64,000 nt of DNA from Thuidium tamariscinum (GCA_947034885.2 OX344751.2:17112001-17176000), one strand, 5' to 3'. Positions 48,230 through 60,283 are shown, counted from the stretch's first letter. Translations and numbers: made by a program. Notes: a model not told the origin generated them from the sequence alone.

Positions 48230-49910
48230 GCATTTCCCATGGTCCACCTCATCACAGAATCGGCCACGTCGGATGTTGCAGGGGACACAGCCTGTGGGAA
48301 CCTTCTAGAGGTCGTCTCTCACCTAAGTAAAGCTAAGGTCACCTTCAGATGCCACAAGAGGAGATTGCTTCGCACCGGATGTCTCCGTGTCGTCCACAAG
48401 CACCATATGTGAATCACATTCCTGTGAGTTGCTACCCTTGCTGGGAGTCGCATAGCTGCGAACCCTAATTTTCGATTTCTCGGAGCCCGTGTTGCACAAG
48501 CTTGGATCATCGTCGCAGACTAAGAGGAGCAACATGCCTCGACAGCGCTCGCGACCGGCGCCACGGCCCGTGGCTCGCCGCGCCCCTCCGCCTGCGCCCG
48601 TGCACCAGGCGCACCCGCCCGCGGTGGCGCAGCAGCGGAGCCAAGGCGGTGGCATGCTCGCCGGACTCGGTGCTACCATCGCACAGGGCATGGCGTTCGG
48701 CACGGGCTCTGCCGTGGCGCACCGGGCGGTGGACAGCGTCATGGGGCCGCGCACGGTGGTGCATGAGAACGCGGGTGAATCTCAGCAGCCGATGGCGCAG
48801 CCCGTGTCCAGCGCGGATGCGTGCGTGAACCAGTCGAAGGCGTTTCAGGACTGCGTGAACGCCAACAACAGCGACATCGGGAAGTGCCAGTTTTACATCG
48901 ACATGTTGAACGAGTGCCGACGCGGATCGTCGTCGCAGATACTGCTGTGAGGGTGGTGCCATGGGTTCGGGTGCTTGCAGAGGAGGCCAATTGGCCGCTT
49001 GGCCGGATCGTGCAGAACGCTGATGTTGAAGATCGGGCCATATTTATTGAGTGTAGATTGATATACTGTAGACTGGGGAGCAATTGGTCTCCGTGAGTCT
49101 CTGTGGGGTTTAGATTAGGTTGGATCGGAGCGTCTGAAGGAGCGGATGTGTGGCTAGACAGGACCTTTTTGTTGAGGCATTCGCTTGAGGACGCCAATTA
49201 AGGAGAATTCAGATTGGCTTCTTTTTACGAAATGGACCTAAGTTCAGGATTAATTCGAGAGTTTTGTTTGACCTAATTTCGTGTGCGTTTTTGGTTTGGG
49301 TGCTTCAGTTTATCTGTGTAAGTTGTGTGATTTTTTCCATCGTTGAAAAGTGTCATGTATGAAGGTTTATGTTTTTTGCGTTCAGTGAAGTCGGATTATC
49401 AGGAGCGCTGGTTCTGGACTGTTTGTCCAGATTTTTAGGGTTCTGGAGAGTGTTGACATGGAGTCGTTTTGGGCCTGGGTTGCGTGATGGTGGAAGGTTG
49501 TATTTTGGGGGGTCGATAATGACCTTGTAATGCCTTTGACGATATTGGAGTGCAGAATATGGATGCGGAATTCTCAAATATTTTTTTTTGTGGATTGCTG
49601 GTGAGCGTGATAGATTGTTGCTCGTAGTGTACTGTCAGTGCAGTTGACTGTTATATAAATTTTTGAGCGAGCGTTGTTCTTATTTTTTTGGACATTGGTC
49701 GAAATTATGTTGATGATGTTTTGTCATGGATGCTTTTCCCACGGGCTGAGCTTTTACATTTGGTTAGTGGAGCCTTGCAATGTCCGTGTGCAATTGGCAT
49801 CTGAATCAATCGATTGTTTCATTTTGATTGCATTTTCAATATGCCATTTCGGCATGATCTTGATCGGTATCCTGATGGACATACTGGAGGAATTATGCGA
49901 TGTGAAGGGC
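48230..49910. repeat. Right arm of the CHCHD inverted duplication
   Basis: Reverse complement of 38150-39830. It contains CHCHD copy B plus about 300 bp of upstream and 950 bp of downstream sequence still alignable by eye, with small indels. Confidence 0.85.
48534..48950 (+). CDS. CHCHD2/CHCHD10-like twin CX9C mitochondrial protein, copy B
   Basis: Single exon, 138 residues, start ATG at 48534 (MPRQRSRPAPRP). Same architecture as copy A: basic Pro/Ala-rich N-terminus, Gly/Ala-rich hydrophobic middle, then DACVNQSKAFQDC and CQFYIDMLNEC giving two CX9C motifs. It lacks the four-residue EQQS-type insert of copy A and has five substitutions (S16R, P32A, H79N, then S-to-N after the second cysteine and M-to-I near the end). 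The 5' flank AAGAGGAGCAACATG is identical to copy A, so the leader was duplicated as well. Likely intermembrane-space protein with a role in respiratory-chain or cristae upkeep, by family knowledge only. Confidence 0.92.
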   Translation: MPRQRSRPAPRPVARRAPPPAPVHQAHPPAVAQQRSQGGGMLAGLGATIAQGMAFGTGSAVAHRAVDSVMGPRTVVHENAGESQQPMAQPVSSADACVNQSKAFQDCVNANNSDIGKCQFYIDMLNECRRGSSSQILL

Positions 49911-50082
49911 GTTGTGAGTCGAACTCATTGTTAGAGCTCTGGAACATCTGTGAAACTTACATTATAGAGTATTGTCAGTCTATATCAAGCAGCGTTTGAG
50001 GGGTTTTTCGAATTGCCTGGATTAGAAGTGGGCTACAAATTTCTAAGCTCTCAATCTATGCAGTAATTAAGGCATTTCTATG

Positions 50083-50325
50083 CTAAGAGTGTCCTAACCC
50101 CCATTCCATCCTCCCTCTCCTACTTGCATATCGATCATCTACCTTCTTGTACAATGTCCTCCTTTGCTCCAATAGCCGCTGCTGCATCTGATGTATTCTA
50201 CTCTTCAGAGAGTTTTCTCCGTCAATGGCGAGTTGCTGGAAGTTGGATCTTGGCGTGTCGGCTGTGCCCATCTGGTCCTTCCGAATCATTGGAGCGTCGT
50301 CTTGATGCACTATTCCTTCTGCCAT
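50083..50325 (-). CDS. Possible small protein or exon with a basic coiled coil
   Basis: An 80-codon minus-strand frame starting MAEGIVHQDD. Its second half (SLKSRIHQMQQRLLEQRRTL) has heptad-like spacing and many Arg/Gln residues, suggesting a short helix or coiled coil. Composition is coding-like against AT-rich surroundings, and it lies between CHCHD copy B and the second B3 gene. I do not recognise it. It could be a lone exon, a short gene or chance. Confidence 0.35.
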   Translation of the reverse strand: MAEGIVHQDDAPMIRKDQMGTADTPRSNFQQLAIDGENSLKSRIHQMQQRLLEQRRTLYKKVDDRYASRRGRMEWGLGHS

Positions 50326-50728
50326 ACCTTACACACATTTCTGGTTATGGTTGTTCTTCTCTAGTCCTCATTCAGTGACCTAATTTCTGTAGGTGAAGGT
50401 AGATTTCTTACCATGACAACTGTTTTAAGGTATGGACACCTAAGAGTTTCGGTATGAGTTTACACTTATTGGTTTCCACATTTAGTAACCATCTCAGTAG
50501 GGTTCTTATTCATGAAGCTACAATAGATTTTGTTGGCAATTGAATAGAACATCTTGAACTCTTGGAACTCTTCAAATCATTGGCGTTGCACCCTTGGAAC
50601 TCAGATCATGGACATAGAGTAAATAAAGGTTGGGCAAAAGTTGCAATCAGGGGTAGGTACCAATATCTTGGCTACATACGATGCTACGATCATGTTACAA
50701 ACTCGATTGTGCACATGGAATTCTAACA

Positions 50729-52480
50729 TTAGTACTGGGAATAAGTTCGATGCTCTCTTTTCTTTCTAGCACTAATTTTCTTTGGATCGCAGTTTGCAAA
50801 GCAGGTTAATGAATGCGAACCTGAGCTGTAATTTCGACGTGGTCTCCCTCTTCGACGGTGCCCTTTGGTAACAATCTGGACCCGAAACTGCTCTTCTGCA
50901 ACATGTGTGAACAGCAGCTGGTCATGAAGCTTGACCATATTGTCCACAGCGAAGTCGAACCACCCTGCTCTCAATTTGACTCTTTTGTATTGCTGTTGAA
51001 CAGTGATCTGGCAAACCACATGCCAGACGTGCCCCGTAGGTCCCTGGAGACTTATGCGTTCCTTGAACAGGTCGTCATGGCGTTGTGTGAAGGCCGCTGG
51101 AACCTCCTGCAATACATTGGCAACGAATGAAACGTGCAATGTTCGGTGGGAGACCTTCGTCGTCAAGTATGTGCACCTAAGTGCATCCAAATTAGACATC
51201 TGAGCATGGTTACTACTATTAGACTGAACTAGTTTTTGTTAAGTGTTGAAAGAGGATTCCGATGTATCCTGCCTGTATATATGTTTGGACACTGTTCGAA
51301 GAACCTATGAATTTTCAGAGTGTTGCTCCTAAGAGTGACCCTTGATTTATGATCTAACAATGCACATTCTTGTCAAGTATGTATTAGGGTTACGATTTTT
51401 GTGTATGTACCTTAACAAGCAGCTGAGCAGATTCATCATTTTAATTCAGTACCGTTCTAACAAGTCATATTTCATGAACTCACCAGGTGTGCGCAATTGG
51501 GGCCACTTTCGTTCTTCAAACTGACTGCAGGCACCTTCTTGATGAAATTAGGGGACGTGGAAGACCCCTTGCGGAAGGCATTTTTATGGAAGGCGCTTCT
51601 CTGGGATGACTGGAAACTGTCATCGCTGTCCTCCAACTGAACTTCACTCCCCTTCAAGGTGAACTCTGACTCACTGGGCTCTTGGCTGTTGTCATCCGAG
51701 AGGTCAACCACCGCTGGCCTTGCTGCAGTCGAGCTTCCGGGCCTCAGTCTTCTTTTCCAGGGTTCATGTACTGGAACATCTTCTTCCCAGAGATCTCGTT
51801 CACTTGATAGACTCCTTCCATGGAAATTCTTCTCACTCTCGTTTGGCCAGATGAAGGACGGTTGCTGGGGCGTCCTCATTACTGATGTAACCGAAGGGGA
51901 AGCCGCTGCATTGTTGTTTCCATTGCAGTTTGCTTGGAATGAGGCGAGCCTTCTCCGAATCCCGACATCGTCAAAGACGTAGACCTTGAACTTGGAGAAT
52001 GCGGTGAGGACAAACAGGACATGGTCGCCCTGGTTCAATCCTAGGTCGTTTACAAGAGTTCTCCACCCGCGGTCTAACATGACTCTCCTGTGTTTGCACA
52101 CTAGAATGTTCACTCTCATGTTCCATACGCTCTTACACGGACCCCTCACCTCCACCATGTCGTTGAACTTGTCTCCATGTCCTTGCACGAAATCTGCAGG
52201 TATTTCCTGCAATTCAATGCCGCAACCTCAGTGTTACGGTACCCGACATCGATCAATGCATATATGCTGTGGACAAAAGGAAGAAGCGCGTTGGAGAAAA
52301 GCGGATGCTCGAGCTCACCAGTCTTGGGCAAGGATTCGACGGACGCCAGAGCATGAAGCTGCTGACATTCTTGAGGAAGTAAGGGCACTTGATTGACGGC
52401 ACCTGCTGCAGCATCTTGCGCATCCACTTGCAGGATTTGCCCTGCGCGCAGGATCGCGGGCATTTCCTGTACCTGGCCAT
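50729..52480 (-). CDS. REM-like protein with two B3 domains and an AT-hook-like motif
   Basis: Exons 52480-52319, 52206-51484 and 51106-50729, phase 0 at both joins, 420 residues. Predicted nuclear DNA-binding protein. The N-terminus is basic and Cys-containing (CPRSCAQGKSCKWMRK). B3 domain 1 is about residues 30-140: CPYFLKNVSSFML, PRL joined to EIPADFVQ, then RGWRTLVNDLGLNQGDHVLF. A long acidic Ser-rich linker follows (about 150-270, with VDLSDDNSQEPSESE). B3 domain 2 is about 270-375: PNFIKKV, HL joined to EVPAAF, then GWFDFAVDNMVKLHDQLLF. Then comes RRRGRPRRN (RGRP at 381-384), the core of an AT-hook, and a basic tail. Exon boundaries fall at the same place in the B3 fold as in the gene at 36113, so the two share descent. 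Confidence 0.87.
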
Positions 52481-53019
52481 GTCCTTCCTTCCAATTTACG
52501 ACGTCGATCGATCGTCTCTCTCTACTTCGAGCTTCGAGAGTACCTACGAAAGCACCGGTCCCTCGAGAGGATTTCGCGGAGAGAGTCCTGCAATTAGGGA
52601 CTCAAACGATGTGAAGCTTTGCAAGGAAACTGTCGTTCTGGAATGGAAACTAATTAAGGAGCTTCACTTCCAACAGAAATTGTTGTCACATCTTTCTCAA
52701 AGCAGTTGAAGGATGCTTGAGTGCTAATCCGTGGCTGCAACCGTCTCACATGCCCCATTTGTTACTGTCGCACATGTTTCGTACTTGGCATGACGTACCT
52801 TGTCAATCGCATCGTCCCCTCTGGAGTCTGGAGTCTGGACAAACACAGTCGTACTTGATCTACTGTAGATTACTTGAAGTCTTAATTCCTTGCCTGCCTG
52901 CACGTCTGTTGCATAACATTGTTTAGCAGCTGTGAGAACTGAGAACCCACCCATTCAAGATGGCAACTAAAAAGACTAAAAAGTATGTGATTCATTGTAA
53001 AGAGCATGTATAGTGCTAA
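52481..53019 (-). promoter_or_regulatory. Upstream region of the second B3 gene
   Basis: Probable leader and promoter. A 76-codon minus-strand frame at 52724-52954 shows no domain. ATCGATCGATCG-like and CTCTCTC tracts occur near 52505. No clear TATA box. Confidence 0.4.
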
Positions 53020-53403
53020 GGGAGAAACACCCATTTCCGTCCCTGTACCTATTCCTGGTCCCTAGAGTGTCACTAAATCTATCCATAAGCGTTCTTTAAA
53101 GTGTCTGACAAATGTTTAACTCTAATTTGCTGACGCAGCTGTAAGACACATGTATAATTTTCATTCACTGACAACTGATTTCAGCAGAGTTCAGTTTAGG
53201 GTACACCTATAGGATAGTTCCAATGGTCTAGGGAGCCAACTCTTTGAAAATTTGTAGAAATTACATACTGATTCCAAAAATTTTAATTTTTTTTTAATAT
53301 TCATTATTTTCTCTCGCTAATACTAGAAAAATATCAGTTTTAGAAAAAGATGCCTCCAACCATGCTGAATTCCTTATTCAGACGGTTTTGGGTGTTTCCA
53401 TTG
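53020..53403 (+). mobile_element. Non-autonomous terminal-inverted-repeat element, family 1 (copy 2)
   Basis: 384 bp, reverse complement of 6134-6515. Ends GGGAGAAACACCCA and TGGGTGTTTCCAT are imperfect inverted repeats. No coding capacity. It sits in the upstream flank of the B3 gene, whereas copy 1 sits downstream of VPS35. Confidence 0.7.
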
Positions 53404-56027
53404 TAAAGTAGACACTGCTTATGTTTTTCTGTAGCTTAAATTGGTACCTCTTACTTGATATGGGCTCAAGATTGTAGACAACAAAAATACTTGTGGAAGC
53501 AACTCCTCAAAAATGTTATGTGCACTAAACTTTGATTACCTCACACCAACACACTTTTTAGAGACTCATCGTAATTTGACCCTTAAGTAGTGTTGTGGAT
53601 GTTTTTTTACTAGTGAATGACAAAGACTCTTCTTATTTAAGATAAAAGTGCAATTATTCATTCTTGGAATTTTGTACAAGAAGGGAAAACATGCACAATA
53701 GTTTGACCTCCAGGTTATTTAATGTAACATCCTTTTGAAATAGATGATTTCCACAATTACCAGCTAGGCATTTATAGGTTAGTTGATTTGTGTTCACATT
53801 GTGCAATTGTATATTGTTTTTGCTTTGCAAGGCTTGATATATACTCCCTATGATCTTTTGATTGGACATAATGTTTGGGATTAAGGTTGAAAATAACCTA
53901 ACCTTATTTCAACGCATTGCCAAAAAATTAAAGGTAACCAAAAGTTCATTTGGGGATGGAAGGAGTAATACAGCCAAGTGTCTTAATCTCATAGCCTAAG
54001 CACCTAAAATGCATCTCATTATTATTGTAAGTTTATAACATTGTGAAAACCAATAGTATTGCAAGGAACATAAATACTACAAAAGAACTAAGGGATGCTA
54101 AAATTACAAAGGGGGGATAGGATTCTTTCCACTAGTATCAAGTTTCCTTTATATATATATATGAAATTTCTTGTAATGTAATTGAATGTGATATTGTGAT
54201 TAAAAATAGCTAAAACATAATTAATTTAAAAATATATATTTATATATCTAAAAACTTTAAAAATAATAATATTTTTTGATGTGACACTCTCTTGACGACG
54301 TTAGACTGCTAATGTGGCATGTTCCCACAGTCTGGGAATTCAAAGAAACTTACAGTCTCTCATAGCCCTCAAATCCTTTTGAATGAGAGAGGGGTTTTCT
54401 TGTCCCTTTGGATGTAAATGTATATCTCTTTGTTGCCAACTTTGTTCCAATAATACTCCAAAACTATTTCTCAATATAGTAGGACAATGGATGAATCGTT
54501 TGCCATGTATATAAACTTTGTGACTTCATTGATAGAGACATGTAATCCGTCTATTTTGCAATCCAATTCCAAACTTATAGCAACCTTCATTCAACACTTT
54601 AATATAATTATCTATAAATGAATTGTGTAGAATTTTCTCTACATTAGGCTAGAACAAGGTAAAATTAAATCTACATGACTATATAGATTAAAATTTAGGT
54701 TGTTGGAGGGCAATTTTGTGTCATGTTACCTTATAATTGAATCTTAGGATTTGGTGTAAGAGCATGAAATATGAAAGAAGATGATGTTATTGAGGTCTAA
54801 ATATATTTGAAATATTAATTCTTTAGCACCTTAATTCTTTTTTGAATTTTAGAACATTTTTGCAATCATCTTTGTAATGATGTATAGTTTACTTCAAATT
54901 CATCTAATTTATTACAATGGAAGGTTGACTATGTAAATCTTGCTTTGGATGAATAAGAAGACATTCAAAAAAATCATTGCTTTGAAGTACCTTGTTGACT
55001 AATAGATTATAAATGTGGAGTTGAATTGAGATTAAGTATGAAGTAACATTGCAAAAGTTACATGGTACATTGGTATCATCAACATGTAAAGTCAATACCC
55101 TCCAAAGCGCCCACTTTTTTTATTGTGCTTATTTACCATTATTAGACTAGTCTAATCTTCATATTTTTTTATTGGCCTATGATCAATGCATCTTAAAAAA
55201 AATTGGATTTTATATCATATGTAAAAGTTATGAAAGATCAAAATTCTCTATAGTAGATGTTTTAACATTGTTTCTTCATATAGTTACATATTGATTTTGA
55301 AGATGTAGATGGAGTGATGATGGAAGTTTTAGATAGGGTGTGATTTTGGATGTTCCCACCTTTGAATCCATTGCATTGCTTGATTACATTTGCGATGGTG
55401 TTTTATCTAATTATGTGTTTGATAACCGATGAGCCATGCTACAATAGGAGCAAATAGGTTATCATACATAACTAGTTGTTGATTTTCCAATCACAACTTT
55501 TGATCTTGATGATCTAAGGGTATGGAAAGCAAGTTGAAAGAAAAGAAGGTTATGAGTTACAACTTGTCATGACAATGGTGACAAGCAATGAACAAGAGTA
55601 CCGGCATTTAGTTACAAGTCAGCTAGTTGAAATCCAAAATTTCTGAATGAAGTTCAAAATTTTAGAAAAAAACCTGATCATTTTAGAGGAAAAATTAAAA
55701 ATATTCTTTATTTTCTTAAGGCCTAGCCAAGAGAATTCTCCAAGAAAATGTAGGATTTTAGCCAATTAAGCTAAAATTTCTTCCCTGACTGTGTGACAAG
55801 TTACCAATTAGCATTGAAAAGTCAACAAGCAGTTATGATTTTGTAATTTGTACCATCTGATCTCAAGGGAAATTTGAGAATGGGTACGCTAACATCACAA
55901 CATCACGTCAATCTTGTCCTTGCTCCATTTTTTTTTCTGGCTTTGTTTAACTGCTCCATTTGTTAGACTGCAACTTTAGTGAGTGGCTAGTTTAAAGCAA
56001 TTAAACAATTAATAAGTTAAATGCTTG
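53404..56027. other. AT-rich DNA without recognised gene
   Basis: Includes a diverged copy of the 29407 repeat theme (about 53610-53720) and a copy of the 39950 repeat (about 54835-55080). No supported coding region. Confidence 0.55.
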
Positions 56028-56332
56028 GCAGTGATCCCAAAACTGGCTAAATTTCGCTCATTTTCTACTTAGTTTTTTCATGCCCTTTATATAAATTTTA
56101 AAAAATCTTCCAAAAATGAACATTTGGCTAAAAACCTTGGATCTGTTCTGAGATCACTGATGCTTGGTAGCAGGTAAGGTGTAACTTACTTACCAATGAT
56201 CCCAAAACTGGCTAAATTCCGCTCATTTTCTACTCAATTTTTTCATGCCCTTTGTATAAATTTTAAAAAATCTTCCAAAAATGAACATTTGGTTAAAAAC
56301 CCTGAATCTGTTCTGAGATCACAAGTACTTAC
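56028..56332. repeat. Tandem duplication, ~135-bp units with a period near 168
   Basis: AGTGATCCCAAAACTGGC through TCTGTTCTGAGATCAC occurs at 56031-56160 and 56198-56323 with about ten differences. Each unit ends in an inverted echo of its start (GTGATC/GATCAC). A further diverged relative lies near 60960-61080. Confidence 0.88.
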
Positions 56333-56513
56333 TACTCAGCTAGATAGCATAAACAGTGACAAAAGTCAGTGTCATTGTATTGTACTGTGACATAGTCCTT
56401 GCACTAAATAATGTGTCACTCTCTTGATTAATTTGTTAAGCTTTTAGGAGGAGGCAACCCATTTCGCATCACTCACATAAGCAATTGAGCATACCTGAAG
56501 TATTTGAGTAAGG

Positions 56514-56705
56514 TAAGAGGCTCATAAACCGCTCATCTAAGGACTGGTCTGCCTTTTTCATGTATTTGTTTGGATGGTAATATTTTTCACTCATTTTTGA
56601 GTGAAAGAAAAATAAACGAGGAATCTAACACAAGTCGTTTCATATTTTTTGCAGCATTATTGAATTAGTTATGAATTTTCAAACACAATCTGGCATAGGG
56701 CCATA
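56514..56705 (+). mobile_element. MITE family 2, truncated copy
   Basis: Matches the left part of 59955-60283: TAAGAGGCTCATAAACCG, CTCATCTAAGGACTGG, TCTAACACAAGTCGTTTC, ATATTTTTTGCAGC, TAGTTATGAATTTTC, GGCATAGGGCC. The right terminal repeat is absent. Confidence 0.65.
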
Positions 56706-56776
56706 TTTGTGATCAGTAGGCCTTGCAAACCCATACATGTGCAATTTGAAATTTTTTTTGGCTTGGTTCAAAAACT

Positions 56777-56940
56777 AGCACCATAACATTCAGTAGCAAG
56801 GCTGGCATTGCCTTGGCTCTACAGTGATGGTGTGGAATATGCCACACCCAGCAGTGTTCACAAGTAACTAATTGGTTGGGAGTGGAATATGCCACACCAT
56901 CACTGTAGAGGCATGGTATGCTACTGAATGTTATGATTGC
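56777..56940. repeat. Fold-back element with ~60-bp arms
   Basis: CATAACATTCAGTAGC and CTCTACAGTGATGGTGTGG on the left pair with CCACACCATCACTGTAGAG and GCTACTGAATGTTATG on the right. The sub-palindrome GTGTGGAATATGCCACAC is embedded in the left arm. Likely a MITE or a recent palindromic insertion. Confidence 0.85.
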
Positions 56941-59900
56941 AACATTACTTGCAACATGTAAAAAGTAATTGAGATAGTTTCTAAATGCATCCCTTTCTAA
57001 AATTCAAATGAATGCTTGAATAAATCATTATTTCAGATTTTTTTAACACTTGAAAGAAGGGAATTCAACAACCAATTCTTATTTTGAATATAATCAGTAC
57101 GTAGACACCTATTTACTTAGTTAGGAATGAACTCATTGGGACTCTAAAACCATCCCTTCAATTAGTAAAAAACAAATCTTAGCATGCTTCAATGTAATCC
57201 ATAATTTATTTTCTCACAATCAACTATCCATTTTAGAGCCTCCTAGTGGACAAGTGCCAAAACTTGAGCTTTTCATGATCCCTCTCTTATATGGATATGT
57301 TGAGGAGAAATTTTTTCCTATATTTGTACATGTAGGTCAATTTTGGCAATTCATATTGAAATAGTTTACTTTTTGCATTTTGACCTTGGGGGGTGCACTA
57401 TGTAATTAATATGTTAGAACATCACATGCGTTCAAGCCCCTATAAGATGAGGGCTATGTAGGTACATTTGGTGAATTAAAATAGGGCTACCTTTACCTAA
57501 ATTTCTAAAGTCAAGTCATTTCAATCACCCTATCTTTATTTTGAAATTTTTTTGGGTGCTAATTAATTATACCCTATGTTCATTATACATAAGAAAGACC
57601 TGCATTTTTCTTGTAAATATAAAGAAAAGAGAATTTGTCATTAAAACTTTGACTAAATATGTGATACTTATAAGAGCACAACCATTAGTTGTCACTCTCA
57701 TTTATATGTAGAGCTCATGCTCTCATAATATTCAGTCCATAGGATTCCTAATTTCAAACTTAATATACTTTATAAAAGTTCAGATTTCTAGAGATCTTTT
57801 TTGGCTATCCTTATTTAGAATTTTTTTTAATAGTAAAGTTGTGTATTATTTCTACCCTTCATTATTTATAATGATAATAGTTCATTTTAGTGATGCTAAT
57901 TTATTTCTAAAAATTGTCTAAAATTTAGGCTAAGGGAATTAAAAACCCCATTCATTTGATTGCACGCTATAATTAAATAAATCGAGAGTACCCCCTTTGA
58001 CAATTCAACAGGCAAATAGGTCATCCTATTTCCAAATAATGGCAAGCTATAAAACCAAGAGTGCTTCTTTACTATGACTATGATAGAAAAATTGACATAC
58101 CAATCAAAAGTCCTTTATTGCCATGTGCTACTTTATCAAGCATAAGTACCATTTCTAATCAATATGCGTAAGAATTGATCGCAATTAGACCACTCTACCT
58201 TGCTAGAATGGGAAGGTGATCAAGAATGGGTTGCCTCCTCTGATGAAGAAGATAAACTCGAGATAGGAAGAAAGAGTGGCTTAACTTAACCCTAAGTGCT
58301 CAATACAAATCCTAAAAGCAAGCCACAAATTGCCAATTAAGTTAGCTCCACTAAAAGCCTTTTGCAACTATACAATATATTATGAATATAGTGGTATTTG
58401 ATTAGAAAAACATTGACTTTATACTTTTCAATACAAATTAAATCAATGACTATCATAAGATATAAGTAACAATGTATCACAATTCAAATATACAATCACA
58501 ATTGAAGAGTTGTAAGGATAAATATGGATTGTATTATAAAAACCAAGGCCTTCGTAGGATTAAAAAATAAGATCCAAGATATGTTGCAATTGTGATTGCA
58601 AGAGGGTTAGGGAAGGTAGCTCTAAGAAAATTGTGAAAGTTTTCATAGTTTGGCTTATAAATTTATAATGGACAAACAACTCTTGGGAAGAGGCCAAATT
58701 TTGGGTGCTAGGGCATTGTAGATTAAGATTTTATCCAAATTGGAAAATTAACCCAATAGTATATTAATTCGTTCCAAGGAGAATTCCTAGTAGGACTTAG
58801 GAAATTAACATATTTTAATCTCAACCCCAAGCAGCACAATTTAAGACTTCAAACTCAAATTTATACCCAATCGGAATAAATATTTATAATTTATTTTATA
58901 TTATCAGCTATTAGGCTTCTGAAACATTATCTTAATTGAATTTTCTTCCCAAATTGGAATACTCAATCCTTTTATCCTAGCCAACTGGTACAAATTTTGA
59001 CTGGTTCATAGGAAATCTTCCTAATTGGCAGCGTTTAGCAGTTCCATACAACTTTTCTAATTGTTTTATCTTTTTATGTTTCTTGAATTCCTACCAACTC
59101 GGCAATTTCTTTGCTCATACTTTTGCTGAGACATAACTTCTATTTTTGAAATATAACCGTACAAAATCAAACTAGATATATTAGAGATCATTTAAGAAAA
59201 GAAAACATGACATTTGGATCTAATTCACTATCAAATTCACCCATGAGGCTTCACATTTCTCAATTCCAACTTGGATTTTAACATTCATGCTCCTAATTTG
59301 GTTTATTGAATTTATTAAATTTAACTCTCACCCATAACTCACAGTATTCCTTTATTAAAGATTGATTTCCATATTTCCTATACACTCCTATTCAGTATTT
59401 CAATCATTCAATTATTCAAACAACAAAATTCTTCTTCATACACATTTAGTCAATTAAAATACCCATTTGGATTCTCAAATTCTATAAATTATTCACACAC
59501 TCCATTCACATAAATAGGCAACAAATTCAATCAGCATAGTCAATCATACACATATAAAAATATTCCAAATTGTTCAAACTACAATGACATCCAACTCGGT
59601 AACACGGATTCAACAATTATAACATCAAAATTTCCAACTTAGTAAATAATTCTAGACAACACATCATATATAGGCTTAACTTACAAATTTATACAGCGTA
59701 ACATTCAAACTTAATCTAGCATTCAATTATCATTTGCAATCCAATTTGGCATAACACAAATTATTCTCAATCACCATAATTCACACACAATCTTACAAAA
59801 CACCACACATCCAACTAGGCAACTCAACACAGCATAATAACTCAATACCAACATGAATCATACATACTCAAAAGAAACAATTAGGCAATTCAACTCTGAT

Positions 59901-59954
59901 TGTATTAATCTCTTAAAAGTCACAATCAAACAAAACTGAAACAGCCAACTTAGG
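56941..59954. other. AT-rich DNA without recognised gene
   Basis: No frame above chance size. From about 58700 on, the motif CAACTNGG or its variants (CCAACTTGG, CAACTCGG, CCAATTTGGCA) recurs at irregular spacing; see findings. Confidence 0.5.
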
Positions 59955-60283
59955 TAAGGGAGGAGGTCCATAAACCGACCATCTAAGGGCTGGAACAGAA
60001 TTTTGGGCACATCAAACATCTTGAAGTATTTTCTAGTGAATTTTTCTTGAAAGACAGCTTGAATAGGCATCTAACCCAAGTCATTTCATATTTTTTGGAG
60101 CTCTATAGAGTTAGTTATGAATTTCTAAGTCAATATGGCATAGGGCTCCAAAACCGCCCACCCCCTCAAATGTTCACTGTTTGTACATTACTGTAAAGAT
60201 TAAAAAGCATCACGTATCAGAAATATACATTTCAAAAGGTGAGCGGTTTTGGAGCCTGAGCTATTTTCGAGCCTCCTCCCTTA
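59955..60283 (+). mobile_element. MITE family 2, best-preserved copy
   Basis: 329 bp with terminal inverted repeats TAAGGGAGGAGG and CCTCCTCCCTTA, and a second internal inverted pair (GGCTCCAAAACCGCCCAC against GTGAGCGGTTTTGGAGCC). Non-coding. Related copies at 24648 and 56514. Confidence 0.82.
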
